From MedAcidi-G1 sp002713545 (GTDB lineage: Bacteria > Actinomycetota > Acidimicrobiia > Acidimicrobiales > MedAcidi-G1), in NCBI GenBank assembly GCA_964013895.1, contig CAXGYF010000004.1, positions 8,512 to 72,511 on the forward strand: a stretch of 64,000 nucleotides of DNA. Direction: 5' to 3'. The notes below the pieces were generated by a model that saw only the letters and a program-made list of their open reading frames with translations, made no database searches and had not been told where the DNA came from. Positions 8,555-17,565 of the stretch are shown in pieces. A program made the translations under genes and the position numbers. The stretch's first letter is position 1, and every line of letters starts with the position of its first letter.

Positions 8555-9646
8555 ATGACTAGTGAAGGTTATGGCTTTGATGAATCTGTTTTTCCTGACC
8601 TTGTAGCCAAGGGGCCAAAAGTTCTCTTACATGACCATCTTGATGGCGGCCTTCGTCCTTCTACAGTTATTGATCTTGCTGATATTTCTGGGTACGAAGA
8701 ACTACCGTCAAACAATGTCGAAAAATTATCTGAATGGTTTCATGAAGGCGCTAACCGCAGAGATCTAAACCTATACCTTGAAACTTTTGCCCACACAGTG
8801 GGGGTAATGCAGGATGAATACTCTTGCCATCGCGTTGCTAAAGAATGTGCGGAAGATCTTGCTGAAGATGGTTGCGTATATGCAGAAATAAGATTTGCGC
8901 CGTCTCTTTTTACGATGCAGAAACTTTCCGTCCATGAAGTGATAGAAGCAGTTTTATCTGGTTTCTCTGAGGGATCATCAGGTACCAACCTAACTTTAAG
9001 AACAATTATTACTGCTATGAGAACCAGCAACGACTCTAAAACAATCGCCGAAGCTGCCGTTGACTTTCGCGATAAGGGAGTCGTTGGTTTTGATATTGCT
9101 GGCCGTGAGGTCGGTTACCCTCCAACAGATCATTTAGAGGCGTTTCAATTGCTTCAACGGGAAAATTTCCATTTTACAATCCATGCTGGCGAAGCATTTG
9201 GTTTACCTTCCATTTGGGAAGCTGTCCAGTACTGCGGGGCGGAGCGTTTAGGCCATGGAGTGAGAATTATTGATGATATTGAACTAGATGCATCAGGCAA
9301 CTACATACTTGGAAGTCTGGCTTCGTTCATCAGAGATAGAAGAATACCTCTGGAATTATGCCCAACATCCAACATTCATACCGGTGCAGTCCAATCATTA
9401 GAAGAACATCCCATTGGAGTGCTGAAGGACTTGGGTTTTAGAGTTACCGTTAATACTGATAACAGGCTGATGAGCAACGTTTCAATGACTTCTGAGTTGC
9501 TTTCGTTAAATAAAACTTTTGGCTGGAACCTAGATGACTTTTCTTGGCTTACAGTTAACGCTATGAAAAGTGCCTTCATTCCCTTTGATGAAAGAATTCA
9601 CTTAATTGAGAAAGTTATTAAACCGGGCTGGAAAAACCTTTCCTAA
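8555..9646 (+). CDS. add: Adenosine deaminase
   Basis: A 363-residue cytosolic zinc enzyme that hydrolyses adenosine to inosine. The N-terminal zinc motif is LLHDHLDGGLRP (HxH), followed by IHAGEAFG with the catalytic Glu (about 211-218), LGHGVRI, ELCPTSN and TVNTDNRLMS carrying the last Asp ligand. The HDHLDGGLRP and TDNRLMS forms, rather than HVHLDG and TDDP, are those of the actinobacterial subgroup. The gene lies shortly after the amino-acid transporter and close to the nucleoside importer and SAH/MTA-type deaminase, consistent with use of imported adenosine. Confidence 0.92.
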   Translation: MTSEGYGFDESVFPDLVAKGPKVLLHDHLDGGLRPSTVIDLADISGYEELPSNNVEKLSEWFHEGANRRDLNLYLETFAHTVGVMQDEYSCHRVAKECAEDLAEDGCVYAEIRFAPSLFTMQKLSVHEVIEAVLSGFSEGSSGTNLTLRTIITAMRTSNDSKTIAEAAVDFRDKGVVGFDIAGREVGYPPTDHLEAFQLLQRENFHFTIHAGEAFGLPSIWEAVQYCGAERLGHGVRIIDDIELDASGNYILGSLASFIRDRRIPLELCPTSNIHTGAVQSLEEHPIGVLKDLGFRVTVNTDNRLMSNVSMTSELLSLNKTFGWNLDDFSWLTVNAMKSAFIPFDERIHLIEKVIKPGWKNLS

Positions 9647-9679
9647 ACCATCTTATAGTTACGGGAACTGAGATTCATT

Positions 9680-10321
9680 ATGACAACTGCTTCAGAATCA
9701 GAATCACGCCAGATAGTCGAAAGTGTAGGAATTCCTGTTTCAAAGTGGAAGATCGCTAATGATATTGATGAAGCCCTAAATGCAGCGAGAGAAATTGGCT
9801 TCCCTAATGCAGTGAAATTAAATGGTTCTTCTATTGCTCACAAAACCGAGCAAGGATTTGTGCGACTTAATCTAAAAACGGAGTCTGAGTTTTTAAGCGC
9901 TGCTAATGAACTTCTAGAAAATAAAGTCGACAATAGTAATCTGCTTATTACAGAAATGCTCTCGGGGTCACGTGAAGTTATTGCGGGTGTAGTCAGGGAT
10001 CCTCAATTTGGTCCTTGTGTGATGTTTGGATTTGGTGGAGTCCTAGCTGAAGCTATAGCTGATGTTGAATTCAGGATCGCCCCGATTACTCCTTATGATG
10101 CTAGGGATTTAATTTCTTCGCTGAAAACAACCGATCTACTGAAAGAATTTCGTGGAGAAGAAGCTCTTGATATTGACGCAACAATTGATTTACTTGTGAA
10201 ACTGGGTGATCTAGCCGAAAATGACAAAATCTTATCGATTGATTTAAACCCATTAATTCTTGTCAATGGCATTCCTATAGCAGTTGATGCTCTCGTTGAA
10301 ATAAAAGAGGAATCGGTATGA
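9680..10321 (+). CDS. ADP-forming acyl-CoA (acetate-CoA) synthetase, beta subunit, ATP-grasp type
   Basis: A 213-residue ATP-grasp_5 protein. Visible blocks include AREIGFPNAVKLNGSSIAHK (corresponding to the usual PVxxKxxSxxxxHK), LITEMLSGSREVIAGVVRDP, FGPCVMFGFGGVLAEAIADV and SIDLNPLILVNG. These belong to the nucleotide-binding beta subunit of NDP-forming acyl-CoA synthetases, which interconvert acyl-CoA plus ADP/Pi with acid plus ATP plus CoA. The stop overlaps the start of the alpha-subunit gene by 4 nt (ATGA), so the two chains should be made in equal amounts. In many bacteria both halves are fused; here they are separate. Confidence 0.85.
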   Translation: MTTASESESRQIVESVGIPVSKWKIANDIDEALNAAREIGFPNAVKLNGSSIAHKTEQGFVRLNLKTESEFLSAANELLENKVDNSNLLITEMLSGSREVIAGVVRDPQFGPCVMFGFGGVLAEAIADVEFRIAPITPYDARDLISSLKTTDLLKEFRGEEALDIDATIDLLVKLGDLAENDKILSIDLNPLILVNGIPIAVDALVEIKEESV

Positions 10322-11778
10322 CTTCGGATCTTAAGTACCTTTTTGAGCCGAGAGGAGTGATAGTTACAGGGGTTTCGAGTCATCCCGGGAAATTCGGTTT
10401 CGTAGCTCTGCACAATATTCTTTCATGCGGGTATGAGGGTAAAGTTTTCGCTATTGGGCGTGAAGAAGCTACGGTTCTGGAACAAAAAGTAAGTACTTCT
10501 CTTGACTCTGTACCTGCTAATGAAGCTGATCTGATGATTTTGTGCACTCCTGTTGAGGTGAACGAAGAGTTGCTTCGTAAAGCATCCGAAAAAGGTGTAA
10601 AAGCAGTTTTTTGTGCTGCTGGTGGATACTCAGAAACTGGCGAAGAGGGTTTAAAAGCCGAAAAAAGACTAGTTGCTTTAGCATCGGAATTGGATCTTGT
10701 TCTTGCCGGCCCAAATGGCCAAGGAGTAGTGTCTCCACCCGCTGGTCTTTGTGCACAAATTGTTGCACCTTACGCCCCAAAGGGACGCATAGCTGTGGTA
10801 TCTCAGTCAGGTAATTTTGTTTCAAGTTTTCTTAACTATGCGAATCAGACTGGTATTGGGATAAGTAGATCTGTTTCAGCTGGGAATGCTGCTGCTACAG
10901 GAATAATTGACTTCCTTGAATGGTTTTCTGCTGATCCAGCTACCGATGTAGCTCTCTGCTATATAGAGGGTTTGGAAAAAGGTCGAGATTTTTTCGAAAG
11001 AATTAAAGCAATAACTAAGAAATTGCCAATTGTGCTCGTAAAGGGTGGGACGACTATGGGGGGCCAAAGAGCAGCTGCTTCTCATACTGGCTCACTCGCA
11101 AGCGATTCCAAAATTTTTGAAGGCATGGCGAGACAAGCTGGTATAACGCGTGCTCCCACTATCGAAGCAGCTTTTGAAATTGCTGCTACATTTGCCACAC
11201 AACCTCTACCTAGCGGTCCACGCGTACTAGTTCTAACAACAGCGGGTGGGTGGGGTGTAGTGACTGCAGATGCAATTAGTCAGAGTTCTGAACTGGTTCT
11301 AGCACCCCTTCCAGGTGACTTAAAGGAGGCAATCAACAAATTACTGCCTCCACGTTGGAGTAAAAATAATCCGATCGATTTGGCAGGAGGAGAAACCAGG
11401 GACACAATTCCAGAACTTCTCTCAATGGCTTCCAAACATCCAGAGATTGATTCGATAATTCAACTTGGGCTAGGAATACAAGGAAATACCGCAAATCTTG
11501 TGCGGACTGGAAAGTTCTACCCTGAACACGGTCTTGAAAGAATCGTTAACTTTCATGAACGTCAGGAAAAAAGGTACGCGGAGGCCGCAATCGAAGCTTC
11601 TTTGTCATCAGGTAAACCAATCTTGCTTGCTTCAGAACTTGCCACCACTCAGCCGAATAATCCAATGGTCAGAACTATCCGCAACTCGGGTCAGCTATGT
11701 TACGCATCAGCGAACAGAGCAGTATCTGCTCTCAACCATCTTGTCAGATACTCGGGGTGGAGAAATCAAGGCAACTGA
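10318..11778 (+). CDS. ADP-forming acyl-CoA synthetase, alpha subunit (CoA-binding and CoA-ligase domains)
   Basis: A 486-residue protein. The N-terminal CoA-binding Rossmann domain begins with LFEPRGVIVTGVSSHPGKFG; AGPNGQG lies at about 130-136. The CoA-ligase part contains VSQSGNF and the AAASHTGSLASD loop (about 254-265), whose His is the phosphohistidine of this family. The C-terminal flavodoxin-like domain includes VLVLTTAGGWGVVTAD and NPIDLAGG. With the beta subunit it would form the acetyl/acyl-CoA synthetase (ADP-forming) complex, yielding ATP from acyl-CoA or activating acids. The acyl specificity is unknown. Confidence 0.86.
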   Translation: MTSDLKYLFEPRGVIVTGVSSHPGKFGFVALHNILSCGYEGKVFAIGREEATVLEQKVSTSLDSVPANEADLMILCTPVEVNEELLRKASEKGVKAVFCAAGGYSETGEEGLKAEKRLVALASELDLVLAGPNGQGVVSPPAGLCAQIVAPYAPKGRIAVVSQSGNFVSSFLNYANQTGIGISRSVSAGNAAATGIIDFLEWFSADPATDVALCYIEGLEKGRDFFERIKAITKKLPIVLVKGGTTMGGQRAAASHTGSLASDSKIFEGMARQAGITRAPTIEAAFEIAATFATQPLPSGPRVLVLTTAGGWGVVTADAISQSSELVLAPLPGDLKEAINKLLPPRWSKNNPIDLAGGETRDTIPELLSMASKHPEIDSIIQLGLGIQGNTANLVRTGKFYPEHGLERIVNFHERQEKRYAEAAIEASLSSGKPILLASELATTQPNNPMVRTIRNSGQLCYASANRAVSALNHLVRYSGWRNQGN

Positions 11779-11816
11779 CTTTTCCAAGAGAAATGTGTTA
11801 GCTAAATTGTCTTACA

Positions 11817-12416
11817 ATGATTGACCACGTATTTTCCGATGCAATAGGTGCTTTGAGGGACTCTCTAGAGAGTGCGCGTCTCGAGAGGCAAGATATGGAA
11901 GAAAGTTTTTACAACGATCTTTTAATAGGCAATACGTTTTGGAGGGTCAATTATGGATTACCAGGTGAAGGAAAGCCACCACGCATACATTGTGATCTCA
12001 CACTCGAGTGGCCAACATGGTCGCAGACTTCTTACAGGCAATGGTGTCAAGATGGAGAATTAGGAGAACCGTTAGAAATACTTGTCGGCTTAGTTCTGAG
12101 ACTTCAACGACTAGCTAGCAAGCCAGACCCACAATTATTCGTTGATAATCTGCCCTCGAGTAATCCAAATTTGGAGAACAGCACGTTTGAAAAATCTGGA
12201 ACTACTTTAGAAACAATCTACGAAATTGATGATAAAAATAAAATCGATAAACCGGAGTGGGCAATCGAAGTGTCTTACGAGGGAAGTTATGAGTTAAGTT
12301 CAGAAGTTCTTGAAGACATTTCTCAGTTAGATCTTCACTTCAGCCAACTCGGAACTTGGGTTTCTAGTTCTTTGGTGACCTTAGGGGACCTAAGTTTCGA
12401 ATTTTTAAGCGATTAA
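11817..12416 (+). CDS. Uncharacterised protein, 199 aa
   Basis: I do not recognise this protein. It has no signal peptide or membrane segment and is acidic, especially in its C-terminal half. A conserved-looking core is HCDLTLEWPTWSQTSYRQW, followed by GEPLEILVGLVLRLQRLA, which could be an amphipathic helix. The middle (about 110-150) is rich in Asn, Ser, Asp and Lys and may be a linker. It follows the acyl-CoA synthetase genes by 38 nt on the same strand, so it may share their transcript, and it ends convergent to the dienoyl-CoA isomerase gene. The reading frame has no competing frame of similar quality. Confidence 0.65.
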   Translation: MIDHVFSDAIGALRDSLESARLERQDMEESFYNDLLIGNTFWRVNYGLPGEGKPPRIHCDLTLEWPTWSQTSYRQWCQDGELGEPLEILVGLVLRLQRLASKPDPQLFVDNLPSSNPNLENSTFEKSGTTLETIYEIDDKNKIDKPEWAIEVSYEGSYELSSEVLEDISQLDLHFSQLGTWVSSSLVTLGDLSFEFLSD

Positions 12417-12436
12417 TTATTTTTAAAGTTTTCTTT

Positions 12437-13285
12437 TCAGATCCCCTCATCCAAGCCCCTGTTAAGTGGCAACAAATCATCAAACTCGGAGGGTCGACTT
12501 TCTGCTTTTGCTTGAAAAGCTTCTTTCATATCGGCTGGCTGGAACATACCTGACTGCCAAGTAGCTATGTAATTCAAAGAGTCTGATGTTGAATGGTCTC
12601 GTGAATATGTAATCATCTCTTTTGAGCCCCAAATGGCTAATGGTGATTTTGAAGCAATTTCTTCTGCGATCTCCATGACGCCATCCAAAAGAGACGCTTG
12701 GTCAGAGAAAACTTCATTTACTAGACCAACTGATTTTGCTTCGTCTGAATGCATTCTCCTTCCCGTGTAAGCAAGTTCCCGGCAGACCCCCTCAGGGATG
12801 AGCTTTGGCAGTCTTTGAAGTGTTCCCACATCAGCTGTCATGCCTATATTTATTTCCTGTATGCAAAAGAAGGCATCCTCAGATGCGTATCTCATGTCAC
12901 ATGCTGTAACCATGTCAACTGCGCCCCCTATACACCCACCCTGTATGGCGGCTAATACAGGAATTCGCGCTTTCTCTAAACAGCTAAAAGAATCCTGTAA
13001 ATGAAGAGCGTTTTCACGGAGGTTGGCTCTAACCCGCCCGACCTCTGCCTGTGCATCACCAGAACCCATTGAAAAAACCGCAAGATCCATGCCGGCTGAA
13101 AAATGTTTTCCCGTTGAAGCTAAAATGATTACCCTAGCTTCCCCACTGGAATTGATTTCACCGATAGCTTTTGGCAACTCTGACCAAAAAGCTGGGATCA
13201 TGGTATTTAGTTTTTCGCCTCTGTTCAAAGTAACAGTTGCGATACCTTTTTCTATTGAGACATCGAAACACTTGTATTCATTCAT
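12437..13285 (-). CDS. Crotonase-family isomerase, delta(3,5)-delta(2,4)-dienoyl-CoA isomerase (ECH1)-like
   Basis: A 282-residue crotonase. The oxyanion-hole segments are GKHFSAGMDLAVF (about 56-68) and AAIQGGCIGGAVDMVTACD. The block DAFFCIQEINIGMTADVGTL with QRLPKLI is the distinctive ECH1 signature, including the Glu and Asp that move the proton in dienoyl-CoA isomerase. The enzyme would shift double bases of 3,5-dienoyl-CoA during breakdown of unsaturated acyl chains. The product of the family is known; the substrate here is inferred. It stands alone on the minus strand, 46 nt downstream of the PfkB-type kinase gene. Confidence 0.85.
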   Translation of the reverse strand: MNEYKCFDVSIEKGIATVTLNRGEKLNTMIPAFWSELPKAIGEINSSGEARVIILASTGKHFSAGMDLAVFSMGSGDAQAEVGRVRANLRENALHLQDSFSCLEKARIPVLAAIQGGCIGGAVDMVTACDMRYASEDAFFCIQEINIGMTADVGTLQRLPKLIPEGVCRELAYTGRRMHSDEAKSVGLVNEVFSDQASLLDGVMEIAEEIASKSPLAIWGSKEMITYSRDHSTSDSLNYIATWQSGMFQPADMKEAFQAKAESRPSEFDDLLPLNRGLDEGI

Positions 13286-13331
13286 GAGACCAAGCTAGCT
13301 GAGAGTTACGATCATCACGACGATTGAGCGA

Positions 13332-14333
13332 CTATAAGAGGTGTTCCACTATTTTTTTTGGATCTTTTTGAATTCGTGGACCAAAACTAGTGATCACTTC
13401 TGAAGCCATCAGTGAACCCATCTCTGCACACTTTTTCAATGGCAACTTTCGGCCCATTCCAAAAATTACGCCACTAGCAAATATGTCGCCTGCACCTGTG
13501 CTATCAACAACACCTTCAACTGGCACTGCTTCAACTTGTATTTTTTTAGAGTGTTCTACGACTACTGACCCTCTGGAGCCAAGAGTTATGAATGCTGCAT
13601 CTACGTTTTTTGAAATTTTTTCGATTGCTTCATCTAGATCATTGGTCATGTAAAGAGCGCAGATTTCGCTTTCGTTGCAAAAAATATAGTCGACAAATTC
13701 TTTTAAAAGTTCAAGCCAATCTTCCCTATGTCTCTCTACACAAAAAGTGTCTGATAATGCAAGAGCAACTTTGCGATTTGAAGATTTGGAGATCTTCATC
13801 GCTTTGCGTATCGCTTCTTTGGACTCATCGGTGTCCCATAGATATCCCTCGCAATAAAGAAGTTCAGAAGAGGCAACTAATTCTTGGTCTACATCTTCTG
13901 CTGAGAGATACGCAGATATGCCTAGGAAGGTATTCATTGTTCGCTGGGCATCAGGAGTTACTTGGATCAAACAACGTGCTGTGGGTAAATCTTCATCAAT
14001 TCCGCAAGAAAAATTAACTCCAGCTTTCAACATTCCTTCTCTGAATACCTGACCAAGGTAATCTTTTGAAACCTTGCCGATGTAGGCCGCTGATCCACCT
14101 AATTGTGCGACACCTACCATTGTGTTTGCCGCCGAACCTCCTGGCATTTCTTTACCTGCTGGCATTGCTTGATGCATTTCAGCGGAACGTTCTGCACTGA
14201 TCAGACTCATCGAACCTTTGATCAAATTTTGTTCCTCAATGAAAGACTCTTCGACTTCAGTTATTACATCAACTATTGCATTACCCACGCCCACAACATC
14301 AATAAGTTGTTCGTTTTCTCTATTTTGCTTCAT
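13332..14333 (-). CDS. PfkB-family sugar/nucleoside kinase, adenosine-kinase-like
   Basis: A 333-residue ribokinase-fold kinase. It begins with GVGNAIVDVITEVEE, has the substrate-binding GGSAANTMVGVAQLGG motif (about 60-75) and ends with the catalytic DSTGAGDIFASGVIFG block (about 277-292), containing the GAGD anion hole and catalytic Asp. The N-terminal PGGSAANT arrangement and the TFLGIS segment resemble bacterial adenosine kinases, which phosphorylate adenosine to AMP. The nucleoside importer and adenosine deaminase nearby fit this reading, but other nucleosides or sugars remain possible. Confidence 0.82.
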   Translation of the reverse strand: MKQNRENEQLIDVVGVGNAIVDVITEVEESFIEEQNLIKGSMSLISAERSAEMHQAMPAGKEMPGGSAANTMVGVAQLGGSAAYIGKVSKDYLGQVFREGMLKAGVNFSCGIDEDLPTARCLIQVTPDAQRTMNTFLGISAYLSAEDVDQELVASSELLYCEGYLWDTDESKEAIRKAMKISKSSNRKVALALSDTFCVERHREDWLELLKEFVDYIFCNESEICALYMTNDLDEAIEKISKNVDAAFITLGSRGSVVVEHSKKIQVEAVPVEGVVDSTGAGDIFASGVIFGMGRKLPLKKCAEMGSLMASEVITSFGPRIQKDPKKIVEHLL

Positions 14334-14396
14334 TTCAACTTTCTAGAAAGGCAGATGATCAGTGTAGAAGTCATAAAGTTTAAAGATCGGTTTTGT

Positions 14397-14882
14397 TTAG
14401 CTTATTATTTCAAACGAACCATGCAGGTCAATAATTTTGGCTTGCAAATGGTGAGCCCTGCCGTTCGGATCAATTATTTCACAATCGAAAAGTTCCCCTG
14501 GGTGAGCTACTCTAATTTCTGGCGTGCATTTGATTTCATTTTCTATGCCTAAATCATCATCCAGTCTCTTCTTTACTTTTTGAGCTAGTTGGGTACCTTC
14601 TATAATTTTTATTCTCGGATTGATATTAAATGAATTTGCAACGTCAGGCCCCGTAGCCGAAACTGAGATCTCTTTTCCGGCAACTTTGAGTGTGCAGGAA
14701 ACGGTACTCAAGTCTTTATTGACGTATTCAGGGCAACTAACTTCAGTTACCAAATGAGGGTAAGCCGGAAGTAAAACTTCTGGAATGGCTTGCTCGACTA
14801 TTTTAAATTGCAGATCGTTAGAACTCGAACTGCAATTTGATAAAAGTGCGAGGGTCACAATAATTTTTAATGACCGAATCAC
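14397..14882 (-). CDS. Secreted lipoprotein with two DUF4333-like repeats
   Basis: A 161-residue protein starting with GTG at 14882. A short hydrophobic signal peptide ends in the lipobox-like ALLSNC, so Cys17 is the likely lipidation site. The mature part has two similar halves. The first contains TEVSCPE...STVSCTLKVAGKEISV and the second EIKCTPEIRVAHPGELFDCEIID. Each carries the Cys pair and Gly-rich turn typical of DUF4333 domains of actinobacterial envelope proteins, whose function is unknown. It lies 7 nt after the start side of the reductase gene and is probably co-transcribed with it. Confidence 0.7.
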   Translation of the reverse strand: MIRSLKIIVTLALLSNCSSSSNDLQFKIVEQAIPEVLLPAYPHLVTEVSCPEYVNKDLSTVSCTLKVAGKEISVSATGPDVANSFNINPRIKIIEGTQLAQKVKKRLDDDLGIENEIKCTPEIRVAHPGELFDCEIIDPNGRAHHLQAKIIDLHGSFEIIS

Positions 14883-14889
14883 AGATTCG

Positions 14890-16101
14890 CTACCCGATTC
14901 CCTTGGCGAAATCCAAAGCTTCTTTCCATGAGGCTTTATTTTCCATCAAAGACTTAAATTGCATCACATGTCTTGGACGGTTGATTCCTAGCACTGCTTT
15001 TAGCTTTCCTTCGTTTCCGTATATTGCCGTATACCGCCCCTCTTCGGGAGAGTCGACTATCACCTCGAAGTCATCTTCTGGGTCACTGATACCAGCAAGT
15101 TGAATTTTCCTATCGAACTGGTCACTCCAGAACCATGGAATTGGAGCGTATGGAAGTGCTTCGGCTTCGGTCTGTAAAAGTCTTAGTGCAGCATATTTTC
15201 CTTGTTCAGCTGCATTATCCCAATGCTCTAGTCTTATGCTCTTGCCGTAACCTTGGTGGTCCCAACGCGCTACGTCGCCTGCTGCCGCAATATTTGGTGC
15301 TGCTATGCATGTTCGGTCACAACAAACACCATTTTCAATTGTCAAACCAGAGTTTTCCAACCATTCCGTGTTTGGAAGAGCTCCGATCCCAACAATTACG
15401 AGATCTGCTTCTAATAGAGTTCCGTCTTTGAGAAGCACTCCCTCGACTTGGGAATCACCCCTTATTTCTTGCACTTCAACACCGCATTTCATCCGAATAC
15501 CGTTTTTTACATGTAATTCTGAAATAACTTTTCCCGCTTCCTCTCCTAAAACATGAGAAAGTGGTACATCCTGGGATTCGACGATCGTAACTTCAATACC
15601 CAAATTCGAAGCTGTGGCCGCGACTTCACAGCCAATGAAACCACCCCCAACAACCACAACTTTTGGATTCCCTGATTTAAATGACTTGCGTATTTTTATA
15701 CTGTCGTCGAGACTTCTTAAGGTATGAACACCTTTGATTTTCTCGGTGTTAGGCAATTTTCTTGCTCTTGCTCCCGTCGCAATTATCAGAGCATCAAATT
15801 TTTCTACTTCTCCATTTACCTCTAAAGTTCGTGATCCGATGTCGAGATTTGATGCCTTACTATCCGTTCTAACTTCAAGTTCCAATTCATTAATTTTGTC
15901 TGGTGTTAATAAGGATAGTTTTTCAGAGGTCATCTCTCCTTCTAAGAAACTCTTTGACAAAGGAGGCCTGTCATAGGGAATATTTGCTTCGTCGCCTAAA
16001 AGTTTGATATTCCCCTTGAAACCCTCTGACCTTAGAGCTTCAGCCGCTCTGACCCCAGCTAACGAGGCTCCTACAATTGTTATAGAACTGTGCATCGTCA
16101 A
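14890..16101 (-). CDS. FAD-dependent ferredoxin reductase (rhodocoxin/putidaredoxin-reductase-like)
   Basis: A 403-residue NAD(P)H:ferredoxin reductase. The FAD Rossmann motif is TIVGASLAGVRAAEALRSEG (about 8-27), followed by IPYDRPPLSKSFL, typical of oxygenase-coupled reductases. The NADH motif is VVVVGGGFIGCEVAATASNL (about 146-165), and a second FAD motif is IAAAGDVARW (about 268). The C-terminal reductase domain includes PWFWSDQFDRKIQLAG. It would pass electrons to the 3Fe-4S ferredoxin encoded 19 nt upstream, and from there to a cytochrome P450, for example the one at 61573-62841. Confidence 0.92.
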   Translation of the reverse strand: MTMHSSITIVGASLAGVRAAEALRSEGFKGNIKLLGDEANIPYDRPPLSKSFLEGEMTSEKLSLLTPDKINELELEVRTDSKASNLDIGSRTLEVNGEVEKFDALIIATGARARKLPNTEKIKGVHTLRSLDDSIKIRKSFKSGNPKVVVVGGGFIGCEVAATASNLGIEVTIVESQDVPLSHVLGEEAGKVISELHVKNGIRMKCGVEVQEIRGDSQVEGVLLKDGTLLEADLVIVGIGALPNTEWLENSGLTIENGVCCDRTCIAAPNIAAAGDVARWDHQGYGKSIRLEHWDNAAEQGKYAALRLLQTEAEALPYAPIPWFWSDQFDRKIQLAGISDPEDDFEVIVDSPEEGRYTAIYGNEGKLKAVLGINRPRHVMQFKSLMENKASWKEALDFAKGIG

Positions 16102-16119
16102 CTTTCTTTTGTGGTTAGG

Positions 16120-16311
16120 TCACTCTTCGATCGAAATTGCTTGCTTAGGACACCGCTGGACACTTTCTTCAAGGCTCGATCTACGATCTTCACTGGGTGT
16201 TTCTTCCAAGACATAGAGGAAATCATCATCTCTGACTTCAAATATGTCCGGGGCTATTTGCATACATATGGCGTTGCTTTCGCAAAGGTCAAAATCGACT
16301 ACTACTCTCAT
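16120..16311 (-). CDS. Small [3Fe-4S] ferredoxin, P450 redox partner type
   Basis: A 63-residue acidic ferredoxin. Only three cysteines are present: C10 and C16 in CESNAIC, and C54 in RCPKQAI. The middle cysteine of the usual CxxCxxC is absent, the pattern of [3Fe-4S] ferredoxins that feed actinobacterial P450s. The start at 16311 is preceded by AAGGAG with ideal spacing. It sits directly upstream of the ferredoxin reductase gene and would transfer electrons from it. The next gene upstream, the thiolase-like gene at 16402, lies 90 nt away on the same strand. Confidence 0.9.
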   Translation of the reverse strand: MRVVVDFDLCESNAICMQIAPDIFEVRDDDFLYVLEETPSEDRRSSLEESVQRCPKQAISIEE

Positions 16312-16401
16312 TTGAACTCCTTAATTTGGCCAACCGGTAAACCGGCTGCGCCTTCTCTGGGTGACTCCATATTAGGCAATTTTTCGCTCTAAGTCTTGCC
16401 G

Positions 16402-17565
16402 TTAAGGTTTTTCAGCGCCAACTATCCACATAGCGAAGTATTGTGCTCCTCCACCATAGGCATGGCCAAAAGATTTTTTGGCTCCATCAACCTGATGGGC
16501 TCCAGCCATGCCTCGAACTTGTAAAGCTGCTTCAGCGAAGCGAATCATGCCGGAAGCTCCAATGGGATTTGAGGAAAGAACTCCTCCTGAGCAATTGACC
16601 GGTAATTTACCTCCAGACAGATTTGTTGTACCGTCCTCAACCATTCTCCATCCATGATCAATTTCCGCAAAGCCCAAACTTTCCAACCACATCGGCTCAT
16701 ACCATGAAAAGGGCACATAAATCTCAACAGCATCAATCTCTTTTAGTGGATTCGTTATTCCCGCTTGTCTAAAAACATCCGCTGCACATTGTCTGCTAGC
16801 GAGAGGATTCACTTCGTCTCTTCCTGGGAAATTATTGGACTCTGAACGCATGGCCGTGCCGTGTATCCATGCAACCGGGTTTTCTGCTCTATCTCCTGAT
16901 GTTTCATTGCCTAAGACCATCGCACATGCCCCGTCCGATGAGGGGCATGTTTCTGAATAGCGAATTGGATCCCACAACATCGGAGACTCAACAACTTCTT
17001 CAAATGTCAAATCATTTTGATGCAAGTGTGCATAAGGGTTTTTCAACGCATGTTGCCGATCTTTAAAAGCAACCATGCAGCCAATTAATTCTGGCGCTCC
17101 GGAGCGACTCATGTACTGCCGGATAATCGGGGAGAAATAACCTCCGGCTCCAGCATTAATTGAAACCGAAAATGGCTGAGGTAAAGAAAGTGCCCAAGTT
17201 GCATTAGACTCAGACTGTTTTTCAAATCCGATTGTTAGAACTTTTTCATGTACACGAGATTGTATTAAAGAAGCTGCCACCAAGGCAGTGGAACCACCTA
17301 CTGAACCAGCTGTGTGAACTCTAAGAATTGGTTTTCCAACCGCTCCGAGAGCCTCTGCCAAATACAACTCTGGCATCATTACTCCTTCAAAAAAATCTGG
17401 AGCTGTACCAATAACCACCGCATCTATTTCTTTCCAGTCCAGGTGAGCATCTTCCAAGGCTCTGTATGCTGCTTCGCGGCAAAGTCCTGCGATTGATACA
17501 TCTCCTCGTGTGGCAGAATATTTTGTTTGACCCACACCTAAAACAGCTGTCAACTCTGCTGACAT
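16402..17565 (-). CDS. Thiolase-like protein (lipid-transfer/Ltp family) 1
   Basis: A 387-residue thiolase-fold protein: LTAVLGVGQTKYS at the start, DAVVIGTAPDFFEG, and a C-terminal part with NCSGGVLSSNPIGASGMIRF and KSFGHAYGGGAQYFAM. Where true thiolases have the nucleophilic Cys, this one has HTAGSVGGS, so acyl-enzyme chemistry by Cys is unlikely. It resembles the Ltp proteins of actinobacterial sterol catabolism, some of which act as retro-aldolases or structural partners. Its start overlaps the stop of the second thiolase-like gene by 1 nt (TAATG), suggesting a heteromeric complex. Confidence 0.83.
   Translation of the reverse strand: MSAELTAVLGVGQTKYSATRGDVSIAGLCREAAYRALEDAHLDWKEIDAVVIGTAPDFFEGVMMPELYLAEALGAVGKPILRVHTAGSVGGSTALVAASLIQSRVHEKVLTIGFEKQSESNATWALSLPQPFSVSINAGAGGYFSPIIRQYMSRSGAPELIGCMVAFKDRQHALKNPYAHLHQNDLTFEEVVESPMLWDPIRYSETCPSSDGACAMVLGNETSGDRAENPVAWIHGTAMRSESNNFPGRDEVNPLASRQCAADVFRQAGITNPLKEIDAVEIYVPFSWYEPMWLESLGFAEIDHGWRMVEDGTTNLSGGKLPVNCSGGVLSSNPIGASGMIRFAEAALQVRGMAGAHQVDGAKKSFGHAYGGGAQYFAMWIVGAEKP

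Noticed and set aside
13592..14017. Plus-strand 141-aa frame
   Set aside because: It lies entirely inside the kinase gene on the opposite strand and shows no motif.
14103..14552. Plus-strand 149-aa frame
   Set aside because: It overlaps the PfkB-type kinase and the lipoprotein on the other strand, has Cys/His/Phe-rich composition and no family motif.
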